From the NCBI GenBank assembly GCA_030615565.1, contig JAUWZC010000019.1, forward strand, positions 1 through 17,623: a stretch of 17,623 nucleotides of DNA, in the 5' to 3' direction. Shown here in pieces: positions 7,144-14,261 of the stretch. A model generated the notes under the pieces. That model saw only the letters and a program-made list of their open reading frames with translations, searched no databases and was not told where the DNA came from. Source of the stretch: Desulfobacteraceae bacterium (GTDB taxonomy: Bacteria > Desulfobacterota > DSM-4660 > Desulfatiglandales > B25-G16). Within the stretch, counting starts at the first letter, position 1, and the number at the start of each line of letters is the position of its first letter. Both the position numbers and the translations under genes were made by a program.

Positions 7144-7260
7144 CCCTGGCCCAGACCCCTGGCCCAGACCTGGCATTGCACATGTGGTGTTTGATGTAAA
7201 ATTCTTGAAGAAGCCAATAACCCATATACAATAAGGCCATTATGTCGCGCCAGGGCAGGC
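7144..7260 (+). repeat. Family 1 interspersed repeat, copy C, left end duplicated (72-bp core)
   Basis: The full left end is CCCCTGGCCCAGACCTGG (7156-7173) and the right end is CGCGCCAGGGCAGGC (7246-7260), with a 72-bp core unlike the others. Directly before it is an extra partial left end, CCCTGGCCCAGA (7144-7155), giving a tandem duplication of the end sequence. This is the only copy in the window with such a duplication. Confidence 0.85.
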
Positions 7261-7338
7261 TGGCTTGCAAGGCATTTATTTTTCAACCTCAATTACGAAA
7301 TACTTCAACGATCACAGTGTGTTCAAGCAATGTCGCGC

Positions 7339-7373
7339 CTCCCGATCCCGTCTCGGTCTCGGGACGGGGAGGG
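7339..7373. repeat. GC-rich palindrome after a family 1-like right end
   Basis: CCCGTC (7347-7352) pairs with GACGGG (7363-7368), and CTCCC (7339-7343) pairs with GGGAG (7367-7371) in an alternative fold. It is preceded by TGTCGCGCC (7331-7339), the same phrase that opens the right end of copies C and D, and followed by GGGCGGGC. This looks like a family 1 right end split by a palindrome. It lies downstream of the NUDIX gene on the minus strand. Confidence 0.5.
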
Positions 7374-7415
7374 CGGGCTTGGCATAAATGTTAATATCTT
7401 GAGCAATGAAGAAAC

Positions 7416-7937
7416 TTAAATCAGGGGCCTAATAAAGGACAGGGCTATTATAGTCTTACTATCAATTATCTTATGATTCTTAATCATCCCTATCACCTCA
7501 TCGAGGGTCAAGATCTCAAGGGATGATATCTCATTTTCATCAATCTTTGTTCCTATCTTCTCTAGATCCCTGCCTGAATAGAGGTGGATAAGCTCATTAG
7601 AGTATCCAATAGCAGGGGCATAGGTATAGAGCCATTTGATAAATTTTGCCTTAAAGCCTGTTTCTTCTACCAGTTCTCTTTTGATACATTCCTCAGGGCT
7701 TTCACCCTTATCGATTTTACCTGCGGGAATCTCAAGCGTTTCTCTTTTTAAAGCATACCTGTACTGCTTTACCATTATAATTTCTTTATCTGAAACAAAA
7801 GGGACGATCGCTGCAGCCTGTGGATGATCAATGCGAATGCGCTTGCTTATCTTTCCATTTCTCAGCCTCACTTCATCCAGATATGCAGTGAAACTCTTTG
7901 TTCCCAAACTTGCAAGGCTTTGTATCTTTCGTTCCAT
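7416..7937 (-). CDS. NUDIX hydrolase, probable ADP-ribose pyrophosphatase
   Basis: The 173-residue protein has a perfect Nudix box, G73-x5-E79-x7-REL-V-EE-T-G-F95 (spanning GKIDKGESPEECIK then RELVEETGF), which binds Mg2+ and hydrolyses nucleoside diphosphates linked to another group. Upstream features RNGKISKRIRIDHPQAAAIVPF and MVKQYRYALKRETLEIPAG, and downstream YSNELIHLYSG, follow the ADP-ribose pyrophosphatase (NudF/YqkG) subgroup, so ADP-ribose is the likely substrate. The ATG at 7935-7937 has AAGGAA upstream. It is 144 bp downstream of dnaE on the same strand, but that spacing leaves co-transcription uncertain. Confidence 0.92.
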   Translation of the reverse strand: MERKIQSLASLGTKSFTAYLDEVRLRNGKISKRIRIDHPQAAAIVPFVSDKEIIMVKQYRYALKRETLEIPAGKIDKGESPEECIKRELVEETGFKAKFIKWLYTYAPAIGYSNELIHLYSGRDLEKIGTKIDENEISSLEILTLDEVIGMIKNHKIIDSKTIIALSFIRPLI

Positions 7938-8081
7938 AGCGAAATTCCTTTTTATGTTGTCTCCATTGATAGTTGTCCATAATCTGACAACCGAAATTAC
8001 TTCTTTCTAAACTTCTTCTCATCTCCCGTTAATTGTTTCCCTTAAGACAAGCTTAATAACCAGTAACGAGTAACTAACTGT

Positions 8082-11000
8082 TTAAACCTCATATATCACT
8101 TTGGCTCCTACCAGAGACTCGATCTCTTTAATCAGATTCTCCTCAGGCATAATGCTATACCGATTATGGGTATCGACAGTTGCCTTGTTGTTTTTATCGA
8201 GATTGATTCTAAATTTAATCTGGCATTCTCCTGGATATCTAAAGATAAGATCTTTTAGCTTCATGAGGCAGGAGCGGTTAAGCCCCTCCTGTGAAACCGG
8301 TATTATTATTGAATTAATTGCTTTTTGCTTTACTGTTTCCAGGGCAACTATATCCTGGGCTCTAATCTTTACTGCGTTATCGCTAGCTTCGGCCTCTCCT
8401 GTTATTAAAAGAGGCCTGTCATCATTCAGCAGAGTGACACATTTAGCAAACACATCTGGAAACACTACAACCTCAGTGAAGCCTTTTTTGTCTTCCACAT
8501 TAATGACCGCCATCTTTTCCCCTTTTCTTGTCCTCTTTATCCGCATTGTATTTACGAGACCGGCTAACTTAACAATAGACTTGTCTTTAACTGTAACAAG
8601 ACCCTGTGTTGTTGTAGTTGAAAACTGGTTTATCACATCTGCAAATCTATCTAAAGGATGACCAGTGATATAAAATCCGAGAGATTCCTTTTCTTTCCGT
8701 AACTTTTCATCATCTTCCCATTCGTCAATATCTGTATGCTCAAAGGATCTCTCTTCTTCCTTGGATGGAAAGAGGTCAAACATATTCAACTGATTCGGGT
8801 CTTCACTGATCCCACCAAAGGCAATGGCATCGTTCAGGGATGCGAAAAGTCTTGATCTAAACACACCTGTAAAATCAAATGCTCCACACTGGATCAGGCC
8901 TTCCAATACCCTCTTGTTTACCTTTGATTTATCTACCCTCCTGCAAAATTCTCTAAGCGACGTAAAAGGCTCCTTCCTTTCTCTCTCATGAACAATCGCC
9001 TCCACGGCCTTAAAACCAACATGCTTTACTGCAGCCAGTCCAAAGCGAATACTCTCCCCAACAACAGAAAAATCTACCTGGCTTTCGTTTATATCAGGAG
9101 GAAGTATAGGTATACCCATTTCCTTGCACTCAGCGATGTTTTTAATGGTTTTATCTTGGCTTCCCATATCCTCTGTAAGCAAAGCAGCCATAAACTGAAC
9201 TGGATAATGGGCTTTCAGATAGGCAGTCAAATAAGCTATCATAGCATAGGCCACTGAATGGGATTTATTAAAACCATAACCTCCAAATTTTTCTATCAAA
9301 TCAAAAACATGTTCCGCCTTATGAACATTTAATCCATTCTGGGTTGTCCCTGCTAAAAAACGTTCTTTTTGCTGCGCCATCTCCTCAGCCTTTTTTTTAC
9401 TAATAGCCTTGCGCAACAAGTCTGCCTCTGCAAGGGTATAGTTGGCCAGCACCTGGGCAATTCGCATAACCTGTTCCTGATAAACAATAACCCCATATGT
9501 CTCGGTCAGAATCTCCTCCAATTGAGGCAAAAGATAAGTTTTTTTAATTTCGCCATGTTTCCTCTTAATAAAATCATCAACCATGTTGCTGCCCAGAGGA
9601 CCCGGCCGATAAAGGGCAACTGATGCAACTATGTCTTCAAAAACACCTGGTTTGAGGTTCCTTAGGAGCTCTTTCATGCCAGCACTTTCCAGTTGAAATA
9701 CCCCGGTAGTCTTCCCCTCACTGATTAACTTAAAGGTTTCATTATCCTCCATTTCTATCTCATCTAACTTAACAACCTGGCCAGCTATTTTCTCTATAAG
9801 ATCTAATGTATCCTGGATAACGGTCAAGGTCTTGAGCCCTAAAAAATCAAATTTGATTAGTCCAAGATGTGCCACCTGATCCATGGTGTATTGGGTCATG
9901 ATCTCCCCATTTGGTCCTTTAAACAGGGGTAGATATTCAACTAAAGGCCTATCAGATATAACTATACCGGAGGCATGGGTGGAGGCATGTCTGGTTAAAC
10001 CTTCTAAGGATCTGCTAATCCTTAGAAGCCTTCTTTCATCATCAGTGCCCTCTTCCATGACCTTGAGCTGTGGCTCTGCATCTACTGCCTCATCTAATGT
10101 AATATTAATTCCTTCTGGAATAAGTTTGGCAATCCTATCGGCCTCTGCGTATGACATATTGAGAGATCGGCCAACATCTCTTATAACAGCCCTGGCCTTC
10201 ATTGTGCCAAAGGTTATTATTTGAGAGACATTTTCTCTTCCATATTTCTCACTGACGTAATCAATGACCCTATCCCTGTTCTTGATGCAAAAATCTATAT
10301 CGATATCAGGCATGCTTATTCGACCAGGGTTTAGGAAGCGCTCAAACAGGAGGCCGTATTTTATTGGATCAATATCTGTAATTTTAAGTGCATAAGCTGT
10401 AAGGGAACCAGCAGCGGATCCCCTTCCTGGACCAACAGGAATATCTGACCGCCTTGCATAGTCTATAAAATCCGCCACTATCAAGAAATAACCTGCAAAA
10501 CCCATTTCATTAATGGTTTTAAGCTCATAGGTCAGTCTCTTCTCATATTCATTTTTTAATTCAGTAGATATCGATCCCTCAAGGGACTCTTTTCGAACCA
10601 ATCTCTTCTCTAAGCCCTCCCTTGCCTCTTTCTCGAATTTTTCTTCCAGGCTAACATTCTCTGACACCTGAAAAACAGGGTATTTATACTGGCCAAATTC
10701 CATCTCATAGTTGCACCTTTTAGCCACGTTCAGGGTATTCTTCAGTGCTTCGGGAAATTCATCTAAGTCAAGTGCCATTTCTGTTTGTGACTTAAAATAA
10801 AACTCATTATTAGAAAATTTTAACCTGCCTTGGTCATCAACACTCTTGCCTGTTTGGATGCACAAGAGGATGTCATGCGCCTCAGCATCTTCCTTATTTA
10901 AATAATGACAATCATTGGTAGCAAGCAAGGGAAGAGATAGCTCCTGCGCTAATTCTTTTAAAGCTCTATTAACAACAATCTGCTCAGGCATTTTATTGGC

Positions 11001-11573
11001 CATTACCTCTAAATAGAATCGGTCATGGTCAAATATCGATGCCAGCTCGAGTGCGTACTTTTTAGCATTTTCCACCCCTCCGTTCCTTAGAAAATAGGGA
11101 ATATGTCCCTTGAGGCAAGCTGAAAGGGCAATTAATCCAGCATTATACTTCCTTAAGAGCTCCATATCGATCCTGGGATGATAATAAAAACCCTCTAGAT
11201 TGCCCAAGGTGACAAGCCTGCTCAGATTCCTATAACCAGTCTCATCCATGACAAGAAGAACCAGATGATATGCATTTGGCTGACCATCTCCTGAAGGTGA
11301 CCTATCCTTCCTGCTGCCAGGTGCTATATATACCTCGCAACCTATGATTGGCTTAATGCCAGCCCTGGTTGCCTGTGAATAAAACTCCACTGCCCCAAAC
11401 ATGTTCCCATGATCAGTGATTGCTACTGCATCCATGCCAAGACTGGCGGCCTTTTTTAACATTCCATTTATTCTGATGGCCCCATCGAGCAAGCTGAATT
11501 CAGTGTGAACGTGGAGGTGAACAAAAGGGGAGTGGTCTGTTTCTGTGGATTTATTTTTTTCTTTCTTTTGCAT
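8082..11573 (-). CDS. dnaE: DNA polymerase III alpha subunit
   Basis: The replicative C-family polymerase; 1163 residues is the normal DnaE1 length. Order: PHP domain (about 15-285) beginning HLHVHTEFSLLDG, palm with GPGRGSAAGS (381-390), the metal-binding PDIDIDF (422-428) and the third catalytic Asp in FDFLGL (575-580). Fingers and an HhH region follow (to about 900), then an internal clamp-binding motif QLNMFDLF (928-935) and an OB fold (about 1002-1075). The PHP metal-ligand positions look retained (H19/H21/H23 region, H55 in ITDHG, E80 in GCEVYIAP, H103, D221-C-H223), unlike the degenerate PHP of E. coli, so this subunit might proofread by itself. The ATG at 11571-11573 has no clear Shine-Dalgarno, but PHP homology begins soon after. 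A good promoter lies upstream (11627-11655). Confidence 0.98.
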   Translation of the reverse strand: MQKKEKNKSTETDHSPFVHLHVHTEFSLLDGAIRINGMLKKAASLGMDAVAITDHGNMFGAVEFYSQATRAGIKPIIGCEVYIAPGSRKDRSPSGDGQPNAYHLVLLVMDETGYRNLSRLVTLGNLEGFYYHPRIDMELLRKYNAGLIALSACLKGHIPYFLRNGGVENAKKYALELASIFDHDRFYLEVMANKMPEQIVVNRALKELAQELSLPLLATNDCHYLNKEDAEAHDILLCIQTGKSVDDQGRLKFSNNEFYFKSQTEMALDLDEFPEALKNTLNVAKRCNYEMEFGQYKYPVFQVSENVSLEEKFEKEAREGLEKRLVRKESLEGSISTELKNEYEKRLTYELKTINEMGFAGYFLIVADFIDYARRSDIPVGPGRGSAAGSLTAYALKITDIDPIKYGLLFERFLNPGRISMPDIDIDFCIKNRDRVIDYVSEKYGRENVSQIITFGTMKARAVIRDVGRSLNMSYAEADRIAKLIPEGINITLDEAVDAEPQLKVMEEGTDDERRLLRISRSLEGLTRHASTHASGIVISDRPLVEYLPLFKGPNGEIMTQYTMDQVAHLGLIKFDFLGLKTLTVIQDTLDLIEKIAGQVVKLDEIEMEDNETFKLISEGKTTGVFQLESAGMKELLRNLKPGVFEDIVASVALYRPGPLGSNMVDDFIKRKHGEIKKTYLLPQLEEILTETYGVIVYQEQVMRIAQVLANYTLAEADLLRKAISKKKAEEMAQQKERFLAGTTQNGLNVHKAEHVFDLIEKFGGYGFNKSHSVAYAMIAYLTAYLKAHYPVQFMAALLTEDMGSQDKTIKNIAECKEMGIPILPPDINESQVDFSVVGESIRFGLAAVKHVGFKAVEAIVHERERKEPFTSLREFCRRVDKSKVNKRVLEGLIQCGAFDFTGVFRSRLFASLNDAIAFGGISEDPNQLNMFDLFPSKEEERSFEHTDIDEWEDDEKLRKEKESLGFYITGHPLDRFADVINQFSTTTTQGLVTVKDKSIVKLAGLVNTMRIKRTRKGEKMAVINVEDKKGFTEVVVFPDVFAKCVTLLNDDRPLLITGEAEASDNAVKIRAQDIVALETVKQKAINSIIIPVSQEGLNRSCLMKLKDLIFRYPGECQIKFRINLDKNNKATVDTHNRYSIMPEENLIKEIESLVGAKVIYEV

Positions 11574-11626
11574 ATATGTTTGACGGATTTTATTAAATTA
11601 GATACATTTTGATGAACTCTGAGGTT

Positions 11627-11655
11627 ATCATAAGGTAAAGAAAAAATAGCTTCAA
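11627..11655 (-). promoter_or_regulatory. Sigma70-type promoter for dnaE
   Basis: On the minus strand: -35 TTGAAG (11650-11655), 17-bp spacer, -10 TATGAT (11627-11632). It lies about 55 bp before the dnaE start and is the best match in the dnaE-receiver spacer. Confidence 0.55.
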
Positions 11656-11711
11656 GCTTTTTTAGATAAAAGAAAACCTTCTGCTTTTTTTAGGAATATT
11701 CATTTAAAGAA

Positions 11712-11963
11712 TGTGACTATTTAGCCACCAAGGCACAAAGACCCAAAGACCTGCCCGACGGACGGCAGGCGGGGAAGATGAATATAGATTGAATAACGGA
11801 GTTTTCTCATTAATGAGCCTCAGGCTCATTAATTTCAATCCCGATTTATCGGGATTAATAATGCTATCATAAAGAATAATTCTATAATCTTGGTGTCCGT
11901 TCGGCCTTGAGCTCACGGCCGAAAGGCTTGGTGCCTTTGTGGCATGATACCTGAGTAATTACT
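11712..11963. repeat. Mosaic of palindromes between dnaE and the receiver gene
   Basis: The ends read inward as GCCACCAAGGCACAAAG (from 11724) and, inverted, GCCACAAAGGCACCAAG (from 11944 leftward), a loose inverted pair. The outer right edge ACCTGAGTAATTACT resembles the end of the 6017-6248 composite. Inside are the second identical 26-bp GC palindrome (11748-11773); a perfect 11-bp hairpin ATTAATGAGCC/GGCTCATTAAT with a 3-nt loop (11809-11833); a perfect 9-bp hairpin AATCCCGAT/ATCGGGATT with a 2-nt loop (11837-11856); and TTCGGCC/GGCCGAA (11900-11923). No gene is supportable in 11574-11990. Confidence 0.7.
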
Positions 11964-11990
11964 AAAAAATTTCTTTGAGCACTCATCATA

Positions 11991-12386
11991 ATGAAAGAGT
12001 TAGCAAGAAGTAAAGCAAAGGGGACCACTATCCTTGTTATCGTCTATGAATATGTTATCAGGAATGTACTGGTCAGGATGCTGATGGCTAAAGGACATAC
12101 TGTGGTTACCTGTTCGGTCGGTTTTGACGGGATAAGAAAGTTTGAAAAGGGCAAGGGGAAATTTGACCTAGTTATAATTGATATCCCCCTGCCTGGGATA
12201 GGTAGTTTGAGTGTAACAAAAAAAATCAAGAAAATCAGTCAGAAAACACCAGTTATACTTATTAAAGGATGGGATAAGGAACTGGATACCAAGGAGGCAA
12301 AAGACTCCGGAATAGATCTCATTATAAGCAAACCTCTTTACATAGATAAGACATTGAATCTTGTGAATGGTTTCATGAAATTATAA
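11991..12386 (+). CDS. Degenerate response-regulator receiver-domain protein
   Basis: A 131-residue protein made of a single CheY-like receiver domain with no output domain. The fold is recognisable: TILVIVYEYVIRNVLVRML, then FDLVIIDIPLPGIGSLSVTKKIKK, PVILIKGW and IISKPL. D64 (phospho-acceptor position) and K114 are present. The acidic pair that binds Mg2+ is replaced by V18-Y19 (only E20 remains), and the switch Thr/Ser position is K92. It is therefore unlikely to be phosphorylated in the normal way and may act as a pseudo-receiver that binds a partner. The stop is 18 bp before rarA on the same strand, so the two probably form an operon. The start ATG has only a weak ribosome-binding site. 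Confidence 0.82.
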   Translation: MKELARSKAKGTTILVIVYEYVIRNVLVRMLMAKGHTVVTCSVGFDGIRKFEKGKGKFDLVIIDIPLPGIGSLSVTKKIKKISQKTPVILIKGWDKELDTKEAKDSGIDLIISKPLYIDKTLNLVNGFMKL

Positions 12387-12404
12387 TGTAAGCAGGATTA
12401 AATA

Positions 12405-13730
12405 ATGGATTTTAAAACAGCCCCTCTTGCCACCAGGATGCGTCCGGAAAGGGTTGAAGAGATACTCGGGCAGGATCACATTCTCGGTCCATCAAGGGCA
12501 TTAAGAAGCTCCCTTGAGACAGGTAATCTGTTTTCTGTAATATTCTGGGGACCACCAGGTTCAGGCAAAACAACCATTGCAAGATTGATAGCACAATACG
12601 GTAATTGTCCCTTTCAATCATTCTCTGCAGTCATGTCTGGGGTGAAGGAGTTAAGAGAAGTAATTGATTTAGCAAAAAGGACATATAGATATGAGCTAAA
12701 ACCGACTATCCTTTTTGTCGATGAAATTCATCGCTTTAATAAGGCACAACAAGATGCCTTTCTCCCCCATGTCGAAAATGGCCTGATCATTCTCATTGGA
12801 GCTACCACCCAGAATCCCTCATTTGAAATTATACCACCACTGCTTTCAAGAACCAGGGTTATGACCTTAAAACCATTAGGGTTCAAAGATATGGCCATAA
12901 TTTTGCACAGGGCCCTTAAAGATAAAAAGAGGGGGCTCGGAGATCTTAATATTGAGATTGAAGAAGATGCCTTAAACTATATCATAAATATCTCCCATGG
13001 AGATGTCCGATGTGCCCTTAATAACCTGGAGTCTGCCAGTTATTTTCTTAACCCAGATAAGAATAATAAGAAGGTATTAAACCTGGCTACTGTTGCACGC
13101 GCCCTGAATAAAAAACCCCTCATCTATGACAAAAACGGTGAGGAACATTACAATCTTATATCGGCCCTTCATAAAAGCATGAGGGGAAGTGATCCCCAGG
13201 CCTCTATCTACTGGCTATATAGGATGCTGGAAGCAGGTGAAGATCCGCTTTTTATAGGTAGAAGGCTTATTCGATTTGCCTCTGAGGATGTTGGCCTTGC
13301 TGACCCCAATGCCCTTGAGATAGCATTAACTGCCTATCAAGCCTGGGAAAGGGTAGGTCCGCCAGAGGCGGAACTATCTCTTGCGCATGCAGTAGTTTAT
13401 TTAGCTACAGTCCCAAAGAGCAATTCTCTCTATGTAGCAGAAAAATCCGTAAAAAAGGAGATAGAGAAATCAGGCCCTCAGCCAGTGCCTTTACATTTAA
13501 GAAATGCTCCAACAAAACTGATGAAAGATATAGGTTATTCTAAAGGCTATATTTATCCTCATGATTATCCAGAAAGCCAGATAAAGCAAGAGTATCTACC
13601 TGAAAAAATCAGGAAAAAGATATTCTATCATCCTGGTGATAGGGGATTTGAAAAAGATATAAAAAGGAGGATGGCCCAGCCAGGGGATAAGCACTCAGAA
13701 ACAAGCAACCATAATCGAAAGAAAACATAA
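12405..13730 (+). CDS. rarA: Replication-associated recombination protein A (RarA/MgsA AAA+ ATPase)
   Basis: A clamp-loader-like AAA+ ATPase that acts at stalled forks and interacts with SSB. The 441 residues match the family. Motifs: RMRPERVEEILGQDHILG at the N-terminus, Walker A GPPGSGKT (49-56), Walker B VDEIHRFNKAQQD (105-117), sensor 1 region IGATTQNPSFE (131-141), LSRTRV with the likely arginine finger (147-152), sensor 2 GDVRCALNNLE (199-209). The C-terminal tetramerisation region has the typical IRFASEDVGLADPNAL and AHAVVYLA. The last 30 residues are basic and poorly conserved. Start ATG with AGGA 7-8 nt upstream. It is in a probable operon with the degenerate receiver. Confidence 0.97.
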   Translation: MDFKTAPLATRMRPERVEEILGQDHILGPSRALRSSLETGNLFSVIFWGPPGSGKTTIARLIAQYGNCPFQSFSAVMSGVKELREVIDLAKRTYRYELKPTILFVDEIHRFNKAQQDAFLPHVENGLIILIGATTQNPSFEIIPPLLSRTRVMTLKPLGFKDMAIILHRALKDKKRGLGDLNIEIEEDALNYIINISHGDVRCALNNLESASYFLNPDKNNKKVLNLATVARALNKKPLIYDKNGEEHYNLISALHKSMRGSDPQASIYWLYRMLEAGEDPLFIGRRLIRFASEDVGLADPNALEIALTAYQAWERVGPPEAELSLAHAVVYLATVPKSNSLYVAEKSVKKEIEKSGPQPVPLHLRNAPTKLMKDIGYSKGYIYPHDYPESQIKQEYLPEKIRKKIFYHPGDRGFEKDIKRRMAQPGDKHSETSNHNRKKT

Positions 13731-13772
13731 TTAATCAATAACCTGTGGACTTATAAATACTAAGCTCTAAAT

Positions 13773-13879
13773 CCCTGGCCCAGACCTGGACTCTCAAGTC
13801 AAAAGCAAGGAATCAATGCATGAATGGTACGACTTAATCATTTACATTGAACCTTTAGTATGTCGCGCCAGGGCAGGCC
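13773..13879 (+). repeat. Family 1 interspersed repeat, copy D (74-bp core)
   Basis: Left end CCCTGGCCCAGACCTGG (13773-13789), right end CGCGCCAGGGCAGGCC (13864-13879), 74-bp core unlike A, B and C. It is flanked by simple text (TAAATACTAAGCTCTAAAT before; GAAATACTAAACAAACCC after) that also occurs next to the S23 pseudogene. The stretch 13731-14261 holds this copy, an inverted-repeat element and copy E, and no gene. Confidence 0.85.
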
Positions 13880-13914
13880 GAAATACTAAACAAACCCAAA
13901 TATCAAAACCTTCA

Positions 13915-14011
13915 CCCCGTTAGATAAAGGATTTGTATTTTTAATTTATGCCTTAACTTCTCTCTACTTCAGAAAAGTTATGATTCTTACCGTCTTTACT
14001 ATCTAACGGGG
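13915..14011. mobile_element. Family 2 inverted-repeat element (97 bp), second copy
   Basis: Perfect 12-bp terminal inverted repeats CCCCGTTAGATA (13915-13926) and TATCTAACGGGG (14000-14011) enclose a 73-bp core. An inner inverted pair TAACTT / AAGTTA lies near the centre. The ends match the S23-inserted element (2868-2963) at 10 of 12 positions and the core lengths differ by one base, but the core sequences are different. It sits between copies D and E. Confidence 0.75.
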
Positions 14012-14090
14012 CAAGAATGACCAAAACGTGTTAGGAGTTTGAATCTCAAGAAGTTTTTGATTTAGAACATTTTAATTTTGTGCTTGTTTA

Positions 14091-14194
14091 GGCCTGCCCA
14101 TGCGCGAAGTGGCATGGATATAATTCTGTCTCGGTACAATTATGGTTTCAGTGGCGATAGACTCAATCTCTTTAAGCCAGGTCTGGGCCAGGGG
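14091..14194 (-). repeat. Family 1 interspersed repeat, copy E (inverted near-identical copy of A)
   Basis: On the minus strand: left end CCCCTGGCCCAGACCTGG (14177-14194), 70-bp core, right end CGCGCATGGGCAGGCC (14091-14106; two changes in the pairing part). The core differs from copy A at only two positions, and flanking text (CCTAATTYCTAAA on one side, CTAAACAA on the other) is also shared. A and E thus form a long inverted repeat about 11.5 kb apart that encloses the S23 pseudogene and all genes from the LolA-like gene to rarA. Confidence 0.85.
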
Positions 14195-14261
14195 TTTAGG
14201 AATTAGGATTTAAGGTTTTCGCCTCTTTTATTGAGCATGTTCAAAAAACTTAAGGCATTTT

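Noticed and set aside
6916..7292. Three overlapping minus-strand ORFs downstream of the rhodanese gene
   Set aside because: They are translations of GC-rich repeat ends and the antisense of the rhodanese 3' end in different frames.
8101..8661. 186-codon ORF on the plus strand
   Set aside because: It lies wholly antisense to the dnaE C-terminal region, which is a certain gene; no ribosome-binding site or family pattern.
12044..12229. Minus-strand ORF within the receiver gene
   Set aside because: The plus-strand frame is a recognisable receiver domain in a probable operon with rarA; the minus frame has no support.
2525..14194. CRISPR array or integron attC sites as an explanation for the family 1 repeats
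   Set aside because: Copies are kilobases apart with no regular array, no cas genes are present, and the ends lack the attC core sites (RYYYAAC / GTTRRRY).
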